DNA of 42,009 nucleotides, taken from positions 1-42,009 of the forward strand of contig CBFGTA010000008.1 in the NCBI GenBank assembly GCA_965651595.1. The letters run 5' to 3'. A model generated the notes under the pieces. It was not told the DNA's origin. It searched no databases and worked only from the letters and a program-made list of their open reading frames with translations. The stretch's first letter is position 1; the number at the start of each line of letters is the position of its first letter. This stretch comes from CBFGTA01 sp965651595. GTDB lineage: Bacteria > Actinomycetota > Actinomycetes > S36-B12 > UBA10799. This document shows, one piece after another, positions 24,379 through 33,046 of the stretch. The position numbers and the translations under genes are program-made.

Positions 24379-25263
24379 GTGACAGAGCGACAGCAGCCAG
24401 AGGGCTTGACGACGGGTACCGCCCGTGGACGCAAGGCAGGTCTACTCGGCATGGCCTTGTTGACTGCCGTGATCCTGTCGGGGTGTTCACTTCAGGAATG
24501 GCAGCGCGGTGCCATGCCGGAGCCAGCCACGGAAGAGGGCTTGGTTGTCTTGTCGTTCTGGCAAGGGACGTGGGTCGCGGCCCTCATTGTGGGAGCGCTG
24601 GTCTGGGGTTTGATGATCTGGTGCATCATAGCGTTCCGACGCCGTCGTCGTCCGGCAGTCCCTGAGCAACTGCGCTACCACATGCCCATCGAGGTGCTGT
24701 GGACTGTCGCTCCGCTGATGGCAGTGATTGGCATCTTCTACTTCGCCCAGCGCGACGAAACCGAACTCCTGTCGCTCAGCGACGAGCCCACCAACACCGT
24801 CGAAGTCATTGGTTTCCGCTGGTCGTGGGCATTCAACTACATCGACGAACAGGTCTACGACACTGGCGAAGCGGCCTACCTGCCCGGTGAGGACGCTCGC
24901 GGACCCGTCCCGAAAGTGGGCGAGTTCAACATCCCCGACTTGTACCTGCCGGTCAATGAGACGGTTCGGTTCAACCTGGTCAGCCCGGACGTCATCCATT
25001 CTTTCTGGGTTCCGGACTTCCTTTTCAAACTTGACGTCGTCCCGGGCCGCGAAAACTCCTTCGAGGTCACCCCGACCAAACTCGGGACCTATGCCGGTCG
25101 CTGTGCCGAGCTGTGCGGAGTGGACCACTCTCGGATGCTCTTCAACGTTTACGTCGTCACCCAAGAGGAGTTCGACGCCCATATGGAGGAATTGCGCCGA
25201 AATGGCCAATCCGGATTACTCGAAACTGGCCGCATCAGTACTAACGCTCAGAGCGTTCAGTAG
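24379..25263 (+). CDS. ctaC: Cytochrome c oxidase subunit II
   Basis: The 294-residue subunit that accepts electrons from cytochrome c. It has a lipoprotein-type signal with lipobox LSGC (cysteine 36), two membrane helices (VVLSFWQGTWVAALIVGALVWGL region and VLWTVAPLMAVIGIFYF), and an outer cupredoxin domain with the CuA site: His in SPDVIHSFW, then C242-A-E244-L-C246, H250 and M253. Start GTG 24379 has GGAG six bases upstream; another GTG at 24361 is possible. It heads an operon with ctaD (11 bases) and ctaF. Confidence 0.95.
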   Translation: MTERQQPEGLTTGTARGRKAGLLGMALLTAVILSGCSLQEWQRGAMPEPATEEGLVVLSFWQGTWVAALIVGALVWGLMIWCIIAFRRRRRPAVPEQLRYHMPIEVLWTVAPLMAVIGIFYFAQRDETELLSLSDEPTNTVEVIGFRWSWAFNYIDEQVYDTGEAAYLPGEDARGPVPKVGEFNIPDLYLPVNETVRFNLVSPDVIHSFWVPDFLFKLDVVPGRENSFEVTPTKLGTYAGRCAELCGVDHSRMLFNVYVVTQEEFDAHMEELRRNGQSGLLETGRISTNAQSVQ

Positions 25264-25274
25264 GGGAGTGTGAC

Positions 25275-27035
25275 GTGACAATTCTCAACGAGCCCACCCA
25301 GGCCGCGCCCACGCCCGAACCTCCGTTGTCGCGGAAAGAAGCCCGCCGCCAGAACTATGGCGCAATCGCCGCGAAGTGGCTGACCTCCACCGACCACAAG
25401 GTCATCGGTCATCTCTACATGATCACCGCGATGGTGTTCTTCTTCATCGGCGGAATCATGGCGTTGGTCATTCGTGCTGAACTCGCCCAGCCTGGTAGGC
25501 AGTTCATCTCGAATGAGCAGTTCAACCAGATGTTCACGATGCATGGCACGATCATGCTGCTGCTCTTCGCAACTCCGTTGTTCGCGGCTTTCGCCAACGC
25601 CATCATGCCCCTGCAGATCGGTTCACCCGATGTGGCATTCCCACGAATGAACATGCTGTCGTACTGGTTGTACCTGTTCGGTGGACTCATCGCCATGTCG
25701 GGCTTCTTCACCGTCGGTGGCCCGGCCGACTTCGGCTGGTTCGCCTACCACCCCCTCGCCAACAGCGTCTTCTCACCCAACGTGGGTGGCGACCTGTGGT
25801 TCATCGGTCTGACGATTGGCGGCCTCGGCACCATCCTGGGTGCTGCAAACTTCATCACCACCATCTTATGCATGCGCGCACCCGGCATGACGATGTTCCG
25901 CATGCCGATCTTCACCTGGACGATCCTGCTCACCAGCGTGCTTGTCATCATCGCCTTCCCCGTACTCGCCGCAACCCTGGCAGTCGCTCAGATTGACCGG
26001 ATGTGGGGATCAGAAGTGTTCGCGTCCGAGAACGGTGGCACCATTTTGTGGCAACACCTGTTCTGGTTCTTCGGACACCCGGAGGTCTATATCTTGGCGC
26101 TGCCGTTCTTCGGCATCGCCAGCGAGATCATCCCGGTGTTCAGCCGCAAGCCCATCTTCGGATACGTCGGGCTGGTGTTCGCGACAATCGCCATCGCTGG
26201 CCTGTCGGTGGCTGTCTGGGCACACCATATGTACGTGACGGGGGCGGTTCTCTTGCCCTTCTTTGCGATCATGACGATGCTGATCGCAGTCCCCACCGGT
26301 GTGAAGTTCTTCAACTGGCTCGGAACCATGTGGCGCGGCTCTATTAGTTTCGATACACCGATGCTCTACACCATGGGCTTCATGGCAACGTTCCTCTTCG
26401 GTGGACTGACCGGCATCATCTTGGCCGCTCCACCACTGGACTTCCACGTCTCCGACTCCTACTTTGTGGTGGCCCACTTCCACTATGTCGTGTTCGGAAC
26501 CGTGGTGTTCCTGATGTTCGCTGGCTTCTACTTCTGGTGGCCCAAGCTGACAGGCAAGATGCTCGATGAGCGTCTTGGAAAGTTCCAGTTCTGGTTGTTG
26601 TTCATCGGCTTCCAAGTGACCTTCCTCGTGCAGCACTGGCTCGGCGTTCAGGGCATGCCTCGCAGATACGCGGACTACTTAGAAGCGGACGGGTTCACGG
26701 CACTGAATATGGTGTCGAGCGCCGGGGCGGTACTGCTCGGGATTTCCTTCCTGCCATTCCTCTACAACGTCTACAAGACCTCGCGCTACGCGCCCAAGGT
26801 GGAAGTGGACGACCCATGGGGATGGGGAGGATCACTGGAATGGGCGACGAGTTGCCCGCCTCCTCGCCACAACTTCACGTCCTTGCCGCCGATCCGTTCC
26901 GAACGTCCCGCTTTCGACTTGCACCACCCAGAACTCGCGCCTAAGTCGATGCCGCGCAACGCACAGGTCGTAACGGGAGCCACCGCGGGGGCGAACGCTA
27001 TCGCATCCGACACTGAAGCAAAGCCGGAGGCATAA
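25275..27035 (+). CDS. ctaD: Cytochrome c oxidase subunit I
   Basis: The 586-residue, twelve-helix catalytic subunit of the aa3 oxidase. Heme and copper ligands are visible: HGTIMLLLFATP (heme a His), FFGHPEVYILALP with the cross-linked His-Tyr pair, AHHMYVTG (two CuB His), and VVAHFHYVVFG (two heme His). The proton-pathway residues around GGLTGIILA and LDFHVSDSY are present. The C terminus carries a roughly 70-residue tail ending in an Ala/Gly/Lys stretch. Start GTG 25275 is preceded by GGGGAG. Subunit III and the bc1 genes, usual neighbours in actinobacteria, are not in this window. Confidence 0.97.
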   Translation: MTILNEPTQAAPTPEPPLSRKEARRQNYGAIAAKWLTSTDHKVIGHLYMITAMVFFFIGGIMALVIRAELAQPGRQFISNEQFNQMFTMHGTIMLLLFATPLFAAFANAIMPLQIGSPDVAFPRMNMLSYWLYLFGGLIAMSGFFTVGGPADFGWFAYHPLANSVFSPNVGGDLWFIGLTIGGLGTILGAANFITTILCMRAPGMTMFRMPIFTWTILLTSVLVIIAFPVLAATLAVAQIDRMWGSEVFASENGGTILWQHLFWFFGHPEVYILALPFFGIASEIIPVFSRKPIFGYVGLVFATIAIAGLSVAVWAHHMYVTGAVLLPFFAIMTMLIAVPTGVKFFNWLGTMWRGSISFDTPMLYTMGFMATFLFGGLTGIILAAPPLDFHVSDSYFVVAHFHYVVFGTVVFLMFAGFYFWWPKLTGKMLDERLGKFQFWLLFIGFQVTFLVQHWLGVQGMPRRYADYLEADGFTALNMVSSAGAVLLGISFLPFLYNVYKTSRYAPKVEVDDPWGWGGSLEWATSCPPPRHNFTSLPPIRSERPAFDLHHPELAPKSMPRNAQVVTGATAGANAIASDTEAKPEA

Positions 27036-27038
27036 CCG

Positions 27039-27434
27039 ATGAAGATCGAAGCACGGCTGTTCGTCGGTGGAGTGATTTTCTACTTCATCGTGGCGATCAT
27101 CTACGGCGTGTGGTCCAAGGACCCCATCGGAATCACGCTACTCGTCTTCACCGGGGCTATGGCCCTCATGGTGGGCTTCTTCCTGTGGCACACGTCCCGG
27201 AAGGTGTTCCCGCGTCCTGAGGACGAGAAGGACGCGATGCCCGAGGACGCTGAAGCGGACTATGGGTTCTACAGTCCCTACTCGTGGTGGCCGCTCGCGC
27301 TGGCCGCCTCGATTGCCGTCGTCGGCTTCGGACTTGCGTTTGCGGCCTGGCTCGTCGTCGCTGGCGTCGTGTTCTTGCTGCTGAGCCTGGTGGGCTACAT
27401 CTACGAGTACTACCGCGGCTACCACAGCCACTAG
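27039..27434 (+). CDS. ctaF: Cytochrome c oxidase subunit IV, actinobacterial type
   Basis: A 131-residue membrane protein with four hydrophobic helices in two pairs (LFVGGVIFYFIVAIIYGVW, GITLLVFTGAMALMVGFFLW, WWPLALAASIAVVGFGLAFAA, LVVAGVVFLLLSLVGYIYEYY) and an acidic loop between them (PRPEDEKDAMPEDAEADYGFYSPYSWWPL), as in the small subunit CtaF of actinobacterial oxidases. It begins three bases after ctaD and completes the operon. Confidence 0.92.
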   Translation: MKIEARLFVGGVIFYFIVAIIYGVWSKDPIGITLLVFTGAMALMVGFFLWHTSRKVFPRPEDEKDAMPEDAEADYGFYSPYSWWPLALAASIAVVGFGLAFAAWLVVAGVVFLLLSLVGYIYEYYRGYHSH

Positions 27435-27447
27435 GCGCTTGCCCTGA

Positions 27448-27470
27448 CTGCTAGCAGATGCCTGGTAGGC
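27448..27470. terminator. Possible weak bidirectional terminator between ctaF and the deaminase gene
   Basis: The 66-base convergent gap holds a perfect ten-base palindrome CTGCTAGCAG (27448-27457) followed by a short hairpin GCCT-GGT-AGGC (27460-27470). There is no T tract on either strand, so intrinsic termination is doubtful. Confidence 0.3.
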
Positions 27471-27500
27471 GGGAAGCAAGTGTCGGTGAGGGTGGTCGGT

Positions 27501-28700
27501 CTAGAAGGCTTGCCCGTCTCCGCGGTACGTCGTGAGAACGTCTCGGCTTCCGTCGGACGCGACCATGTGCAACTCGTTGACGTGTTCGCACAGTTCGCCA
27601 GCTTTCGCGTGCCGCATCCAGAGCCGATCGCCAATGGTCAGTGGATGTGTTCCGTTGCGAACGCGGACCGGTGTTTGGACTTCACCAGCACCTTCCGAAC
27701 CGAGGAATGCCAGGTTTGCGCTACTGGCGATCGTGGGCAGTCGGTTCCACCCGGGTGGGCCGGATGCTATCCAGCCGCCGCCAAAGGCGGTTCTGATCTT
27801 ATCGGTGGGGCTGCGCACCACGTCGAGAGCAAAATACACGGCCGGTTGCCAATGCCGGTCGCTGTAGTAGTCGAACAGGCCCGGCCCATACAGGCCCGAT
27901 CCGGCAGCAATTTCGGTGACCGAAGGGTCGCGGCGCGTGCGGGCAATGGATCCGGTCCCGCCGCCGTTGACGAATTCGAGATCTGCCATAGAAGAAATCT
28001 GTTCGACTGCTTCAGTCCTACGGTCGATGACCTGTTTCATGGAGGCGGCTTGGATAGCGCGAATGGCGAGGCGCTGTACTTGCAACCCCGGTGGTTGGTC
28101 GCCGAGCCCAGCCACCTGGGCTTCATAGGCCATGATTCCGACGAGGGTCAGAGATGCTCGTTTCAGGATTTCCCGAGCGAGGGCGCTCGCCGCGTGCGCA
28201 TCGTGGATGGGTGAGCGGCGTACTCCGAGGTGGATTCGGCCTCCGAGCAGGCGCAAGGATGCGTCAATGTCGATTGCCACGCGGATCGGCGGTGCGCCAG
28301 CGAAAGTACGTGTGTGGGCAGTGATGGCATCGAGGTGTTGCACGCAGTCGACCATCAGCGTGATGCGTTCCCGGGCTCGTTCGTCAGCGGCCAGGCGTGA
28401 AAGACTCGGTGCGGACACGCACGGGTACGCCACGACAATGTCATCGAACTCGTCAGACAGCCACAGTGCTTCGGCCAAAGAAAAGCACAGCAGTCCCCGC
28501 CAGCCGGGTTCCTGAAGCACCTTGTGCAACAGTGGGCGACTCCGGACCGACTTGGTGGCCAACCGCAGCGGTAGACCGTCGGCGGCTGCTGCGAGGGAAC
28601 TGGCGTTGGAATCCAGAGCGGGCTCGTAAATGGCCGCCAAGGGAGCCGCTACGTGAGCTGTGGCCGCGTTGAGGGCCCTCACAACTCGATCTGCCGACAC
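27501..28700 (-). CDS. Amino acid deaminase/aldolase (alanine racemase-fold PLP protein)
   Basis: A roughly 399-residue PLP enzyme with an N-terminal TIM-barrel of the alanine racemase type and a C-terminal D-serine dehydratase/D-threonine aldolase-like domain. The PLP lysine is in RLATKSVRSRPLLHKVL; VAIDIDASLRLLG and NGGGTGSI (phosphate-binding) follow; the C terminus has AGELCEHVNELHMV with the metal-binding His and Cys typical of this group. It probably acts on D-amino acids, but the substrate is not known. Start is uncertain: GTG 28700 matches family length but has AGGAGG directly adjoining it; TTG 28787 and GTG 28682 are alternatives. It is convergent with ctaF. Confidence 0.82.
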   Translation of the reverse strand: MSADRVVRALNAATAHVAAPLAAIYEPALDSNASSLAAAADGLPLRLATKSVRSRPLLHKVLQEPGWRGLLCFSLAEALWLSDEFDDIVVAYPCVSAPSLSRLAADERARERITLMVDCVQHLDAITAHTRTFAGAPPIRVAIDIDASLRLLGGRIHLGVRRSPIHDAHAASALAREILKRASLTLVGIMAYEAQVAGLGDQPPGLQVQRLAIRAIQAASMKQVIDRRTEAVEQISSMADLEFVNGGGTGSIARTRRDPSVTEIAAGSGLYGPGLFDYYSDRHWQPAVYFALDVVRSPTDKIRTAFGGGWIASGPPGWNRLPTIASSANLAFLGSEGAGEVQTPVRVRNGTHPLTIGDRLWMRHAKAGELCEHVNELHMVASDGSRDVLTTYRGDGQAF

Positions 28701-28738
28701 CCTCCTAGTCTGCCGATTGGTGGGCCAGTACGCAGAAC

Positions 28739-28753
28739 GAATCGGATCGATTC
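28739..28753. repeat. Inverted repeat GAATCG-GAT-CGATTC in divergent promoter region
   Basis: Perfect six-base arms with a three-base spacer, followed at once by a further GATTCGA unit, in the 171-base gap between the deaminase gene and the membrane protein gene. A TTGACA (-35-like, 28789-28794) lies downstream but no good -10 is spaced to it. It may be an operator for either direction. Confidence 0.4.
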
Positions 28754-28871
28754 GATTCGAGGATCTGGGCAATGGTTGGGCATTCAACTTGACATGTCCT
28801 GATCGAGCTGAACAAGCTTGACGAGAACATTGTGCTGGTGGGGCAGTGGCTGCTGCCTGAGGAGGTTGAAC

Positions 28872-29438
28872 GTGCTGAGAACCTTTGTCTTCGGGATCGT
28901 CTGCGCAGCGCTGGCAGTGGCGTTCCTGTTTCTCGGCGGCGGGCTCGGGCTCAGCGCGGGCAACGTCCTCTACGGGCTAGCAGCCGGTGCTGTTCTCGGT
29001 CTCGTGCGTATCAAGAGTCCTTTGCAACGGCTCGTCAGTTACCTGATTGGGTTCGCTCTCGGTTGGATCTTCTTCGTCCTTCAGGTGGCAGTGTTCCCGG
29101 GTTCAACTGCAGGATTCGCCCTGGCTACCGGGATCGTGGTTGTCGTGGCGACTGTGGTGGCGGGACTCACCGGGGACCGACTCCCGCTGTGGGCTTGTTT
29201 CCTGGGGGTGATGACGTTTGTCGGCGCCTATGCTGGCTCGTTCGCTGCCGCCCCCTGGGACTTCATCCCCGACACTGTGGCCACCGCCAGCACTATCTTG
29301 TTGGCGTTTGCTGCCGGTTACGTGATGTGCCTGCTTGTGGAGATTCGTGAAGCCCGCGGCGGCGTGGACCGAACTGACCCTATGGAGATTGAACCGAGTT
29401 CTGAAACCCTGCCCCAACCTGCAAGGACTGATTCATGA
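28872..29438 (+). CDS. Six-helix membrane protein, unrecognised
   Basis: A 188-residue integral membrane protein I do not recognise. About six hydrophobic segments are seen: FVFGIVCAALAVAFLFLGG, VLYGLAAGAVLGLV, LVSYLIGFALGWIFFVLQV, FALATGIVVVVATVVAGL, LWACFLGVMTFVGAYAGSF and ASTILLAFAAGYVMCLLV. An acidic, hydrophilic C-terminal tail (about 28 residues) would face the cytosol if the N terminus is inside. Start GTG 28872 is chosen for GAGGAGG six bases upstream. Its TGA overlaps the start of the next gene as ATGA, so the two are translated together. Confidence 0.82.
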   Translation: MLRTFVFGIVCAALAVAFLFLGGGLGLSAGNVLYGLAAGAVLGLVRIKSPLQRLVSYLIGFALGWIFFVLQVAVFPGSTAGFALATGIVVVVATVVAGLTGDRLPLWACFLGVMTFVGAYAGSFAAAPWDFIPDTVATASTILLAFAAGYVMCLLVEIREARGGVDRTDPMEIEPSSETLPQPARTDS

Positions 29439-31780
29439 TCGACAGCACCACCGGCCGCGGCGAACCTTCGAACGTGCTGGCTGACCAATTGCGACGGCGA
29501 CGCTGGATCAAGGCATCGGGAACCATCGCTTCGATCACGGCGGCGACTGTCTTGGCCGCGTCTGTGGCTCCACCGGTCACGGCTTTGCCAGCTGGGGTGT
29601 CGTTCAACCATTCAGAAGCACACAAGGGGGAAGACCTGTTCGTCACGGTCGGCAAGTCGTTGCTGGTCACGACTGACCCGGCCGGGAAGCCCGACATGCA
29701 GGTGTTGGTCAGCAACACCCAAGGCTCCGGAAAGGGTCAGCGCGAAGTGGTTGTCCCGATGGGAACTTCTAATCCCTCGAATACGAGCAACTTCGCCCCA
29801 CTGACTGTGCGGGACAACGCAATCGTGTACGACATCAACAATCTCCCGCCCCAAGTGCAGAACAACCGCGCGTCCAACGGGCACTACTCCGAAAAGCTGC
29901 CGATTGAAGTCGAGGTCATCACGACTCTCGACGGAGAACGAATCGATCCGGCCAAGATGGTCAACGTTACGGGCAACGTCGAGATCACCTATCGACTCAA
30001 GAACACCTCAGCACAGCCCATGACCCTCACCTACCAGGACTTCGAAGGCAATACGCGCGAAAGTACCGTAGACCTGCCGATTCCTTTCGGCGCTTCCACG
30101 TCCGTCACGATGCCGCCGGAGTTCGCTGACATTCGTAGCACCCCGCAGCCCAATCAGGGTGTGAGCCCGTCGGGGCAGGTCATGAGTTGGACGAGCTATC
30201 TGTTCCCACTGAAGCTGCTCGGTGGGGCCGATGTTCAGGAAGTCACCATCCGGGCTCGGGCCCAAAATGCTTCGCTGCCCTCGGCGACCATTCAGGCCGT
30301 ACCGGTAGTGCTCACCGACCAGAGTTCGCTCGAAGAAGCCTTTCCCTACGTCGAGATGGCTGAAGGATACATTCCGGAGGTCTACAAGTACGCAGTCGAA
30401 GCTAGTCACCTCGTGACAATGGCCGAAAATTTGCTCCCGACCATCATCAAGTACGCCAAAGAGGCCGAAACTGACCTGATCCGACCAGCGCTGCGTTTCA
30501 TTCTCAGTGGCCAGTTCATGCGCGACGTGAAACTCGGCGAGCGCTACATCAGGGAGGCCTTCACCGACTACGCGCCCAAGGTGATCGAGGCGCTGAACGT
30601 AGCCCAGCAATGGGATCAACGCATCAATAACGGCATCGAAGAGGTCGTCAATACGATCAACAGTGAGACGTCCGACATCACCGCGATTGTTGAAAAGATC
30701 GACGGGGTGCGGGCCGATATTGACGAGTACGAGCAGACAGTCATCAACATTCTGGGCCTTGTCGAGAACTACGGGCCGGAAGTTATCGACACCCTTGATT
30801 CGGTCGCAACTTGGGTCAACGACAAGTGCCAATGGGCTGAGGCCGACGTCAAGCCGGTTCTGGAATCAATCGCTTCGTGGATCGAAGCGAGTGAAGGAAA
30901 CATCCAGTCAGTCATTGACTACATCAATGACCACTCGATTCTGCATGATGTGTTCGGCTGGCTGGTTCCCTTCTTGCAGGGAATTGAGAACATTGAACAA
31001 GAGATCGACAATCTTGATCAAGAAGTGATCCAGTACATCGACGAATGCGCCGAATATGGGCCGAAGGTTGTCAGCGTCCTCGACACGATCGAGGCCGATA
31101 TTCCCCAAATCGAGCAGTTCCTCAAGGACACCCAGAACACTTACATCCCGATGCTGGTGTCTGCAGTGGATTTCATCGACGACAATATCGACACCATCTG
31201 GGCCAACCGGGCCGAATACCTCGCCTACCTGGACAATCCCGACTGCCAGATCAGCATCAGTGGCGGCGTGCACAACTGCGGTGCGCTGCAAATCTCTGAG
31301 TACGCTGGCCAGTTGCTGGGAACCATCGAAGCAGGCGTAGAGAACGCCGTCTCCGAATACGGTCCCCGGATCGATCAGATAATCGGCCTGGTCAATCAGT
31401 ACCTGCCGGAGATTCGCAGTTTCCTCCGTAAGAACCGCGGCACCATCGAGAACATCCCGGCCCTGATCGAGCACTACGGCACATATCTGCCGATGGTAGA
31501 GGGCTATATCAACGACGCCATTTCAATGGGTGACGAGTACGTGCCGGAACTTGAAATGATGGTTGCATCAGTCAAGGCGATGAGTGAGCGTGCCGCCGCA
31601 GGTGAAGGCGAGCCGGGCGGCCCGACGAAGGGCGCGAGTCAGGTGCTTGCGGTCTACGAGTTCGAGATGTCCGGGGCAACTGGCGCCCAAGAGCAGAACC
31701 TCATGAGATTTGGCTTGGCTGGTTTGATTCTGCTCGTCGTTGTGGGTGCCGCCACAGTGCTGTATCGCCGATCCCTCTAG
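29435..31780 (+). CDS. Large exported, membrane-anchored helical protein with Y-x-P turns, unrecognised
   Basis: A 781-residue protein with no family I can name. Residues 1-50 form a long signal (QLRRRRWIKASGT, then a hydrophobic stretch to PVTA). Residues 51-295 look beta-rich and Asn/Thr/Pro-rich, like an immunoglobulin or cupredoxin-type outer domain. Residues 300-715 are almost wholly helical and acidic, with recurring turns Tyr-x-Pro: YIPEV 312, YAPKV 379, YGPEV 446, YGPKV 541, YIPML 570, YGPRI 642, YLPEI 656, YLPMV 684, YVPEL 702. Four cysteines (C465, C538, C604, C615) could pair outside the cell. A Gly/Glu-rich linker leads to a C-terminal helix (LAGLILLVVVGAATVLY) and a short RRSL tail. 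It begins by ATGA overlap with the six-helix gene. Confidence 0.88.
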   Translation: MIDSTTGRGEPSNVLADQLRRRRWIKASGTIASITAATVLAASVAPPVTALPAGVSFNHSEAHKGEDLFVTVGKSLLVTTDPAGKPDMQVLVSNTQGSGKGQREVVVPMGTSNPSNTSNFAPLTVRDNAIVYDINNLPPQVQNNRASNGHYSEKLPIEVEVITTLDGERIDPAKMVNVTGNVEITYRLKNTSAQPMTLTYQDFEGNTRESTVDLPIPFGASTSVTMPPEFADIRSTPQPNQGVSPSGQVMSWTSYLFPLKLLGGADVQEVTIRARAQNASLPSATIQAVPVVLTDQSSLEEAFPYVEMAEGYIPEVYKYAVEASHLVTMAENLLPTIIKYAKEAETDLIRPALRFILSGQFMRDVKLGERYIREAFTDYAPKVIEALNVAQQWDQRINNGIEEVVNTINSETSDITAIVEKIDGVRADIDEYEQTVINILGLVENYGPEVIDTLDSVATWVNDKCQWAEADVKPVLESIASWIEASEGNIQSVIDYINDHSILHDVFGWLVPFLQGIENIEQEIDNLDQEVIQYIDECAEYGPKVVSVLDTIEADIPQIEQFLKDTQNTYIPMLVSAVDFIDDNIDTIWANRAEYLAYLDNPDCQISISGGVHNCGALQISEYAGQLLGTIEAGVENAVSEYGPRIDQIIGLVNQYLPEIRSFLRKNRGTIENIPALIEHYGTYLPMVEGYINDAISMGDEYVPELEMMVASVKAMSERAAAGEGEPGGPTKGASQVLAVYEFEMSGATGAQEQNLMRFGLAGLILLVVVGAATVLYRRSL

Positions 31781-31807
31781 AGCGGATGACGTGTCGGTGG
31801 TAGACGC

Positions 31808-32053
31808 CTATCCGCCAGCAAAGGGCGGCAAGACGTCCACCACTGACCCGCTCGGCAGGTCGCAATCGCGCCCGTAGCGGTGCTGCTGGCCGTCCACGAG
31901 CCAAGTGCTGATTGCCAGTACCCGATCAAGATCAGCACCGAAGCGTGCGTTCAACTCGCGGGCGAGACTCTGCAGTGAGCTGGACTCACATTCGGCGATC
32001 GACGTTCCAGCAGCCTCGCGGGCTGCAGCGAAGAACCGAACAGTCACAGGCAT
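31808..32053 (-). CDS. moaD: Molybdopterin synthase small subunit
   Basis: An 81-residue ubiquitin-fold sulfur carrier. It begins MPVTVRFFAAAREAAG and ends PPFAGG; the terminal Gly-Gly is the site that is thiocarboxylated before sulfur transfer to precursor Z by MoaE. The adenylyltransferase MoeB or MoeZ needed to charge it is not in the window. It starts three bases after moaA, last in the moaC-mogA/moaE-moaA-moaD operon. Confidence 0.92.
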   Translation of the reverse strand: MPVTVRFFAAAREAAGTSIAECESSSLQSLARELNARFGADLDRVLAISTWLVDGQQHRYGRDCDLPSGSVVDVLPPFAGG

Positions 32054-32056
32054 CGT

Positions 32057-33046
32057 TCACCCTCCGATCGCAGACATCGGCCGGGGCGGCTGCACAAACT
32101 CAGGATCCCCGACCCCGTGGCCCCGACGCTTTGCTCGAACCTCGGCCCGCATGACGGCGAGTAGATCTTCATCACTGGCACCCGAGCGCATCTGGTCACG
32201 CAAGTTGGCTTCCTGCCGTGCGAACAGACAGTTGATCCACTGGCCATCAGCGGTTAGTCGGACGCGGTTACATGCATCACAGAACGGCTGGGTGACTGAG
32301 GCAATAATCCCGACCGTCGCGGGCCCACCGTTGATGAGGTAGTCCTGAGCCGGGGCGCTCCCGCGTCCGGGGATCGCTTCGAGGTGGTAGTCAGCCTCGG
32401 ACAGGCGAGCGCGAATCTCGTCGGCGGTGACCATCGATTCTCGGGTCCACCCATGCTGGGGGTCGAGCGGCATCTGTTCAATGAAGCGCAACTGCACGTC
32501 ATGGGCGATCGCCCACGTCAGCAGATCAGCAGCCTGGTGATCATTGACCCCTCGCATCAGCACGGCGTTTATCTTCACTGGGTGAAGGCCGGCCACCTGG
32601 GCGGCGGCGATTCCTGCCAGGGTGTCAACGAGGCGGTCCCGTTTGGTGAGTTGGACGAACGTGTGGCGGTTGAGTGTGTCGAGGGAAACATTGACTCGCC
32701 GCAGCCCAGCATCAACGAGACCGGCCGCGAGTTGAGGCAGCCTGATGGCGTTCGTGGTGAGTGCGACTTCTGGGCGTTGTGGCAAGCCAGAAATCTCTCG
32801 CACGATGTCGAGAACGTCTGGACGTAGCAGCGGCTCACCTCCGGTCAGGCGCACTGCCGTAATTCCATGAGCTACGGCCAAACCCACAATCCGCAGCAGT
32901 TCCGGGGTCGATAAGAGTGCCTGGCCCGGCAGCCACGGCAAACCCTCTGCGGGCATGCAGTAGGTGCACCGTAGGGAGCATCGGTCGGTCAGTGATACCC
33001 GCAAGTCGCTGTGGGACCGTCCGAAGGCATCGACAAAAGTGCTCAT
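32057..33046 (-). CDS. moaA: GTP 3',8-cyclase MoaA
   Basis: A 329-residue radical SAM enzyme for the first step of molybdenum cofactor synthesis. The N-terminal cluster motif is C23-SLR-C27-TY-C30, then LTGGEPLLRPD; the C-terminal cluster is in CDACNRVRLTADGQWINC. The protein ends IGG, the double glycine needed with MoaC. ATG 33046 is chosen because it overlaps the stop of the mogA-moaE gene as ATGA; a GTG five codons earlier is less likely. Confidence 0.95.
   Translation of the reverse strand: MSTFVDAFGRSHSDLRVSLTDRCSLRCTYCMPAEGLPWLPGQALLSTPELLRIVGLAVAHGITAVRLTGGEPLLRPDVLDIVREISGLPQRPEVALTTNAIRLPQLAAGLVDAGLRRVNVSLDTLNRHTFVQLTKRDRLVDTLAGIAAAQVAGLHPVKINAVLMRGVNDHQAADLLTWAIAHDVQLRFIEQMPLDPQHGWTRESMVTADEIRARLSEADYHLEAIPGRGSAPAQDYLINGGPATVGIIASVTQPFCDACNRVRLTADGQWINCLFARQEANLRDQMRSGASDEDLLAVMRAEVRAKRRGHGVGDPEFVQPPRPMSAIGG

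Noticed and set aside
24227..24490. An 88-residue N-terminal extension of the desulfurase-like protein
   Set aside because: It would run through the ctaC promoter region and start; homologues begin at the IFLDAAT segment, and a -10 box sits seven bases before ATG 24226.
27448..27470. A strong intrinsic terminator after ctaF
   Set aside because: The hairpins are short and no T run follows on either strand, so I kept it only as a weak possibility.
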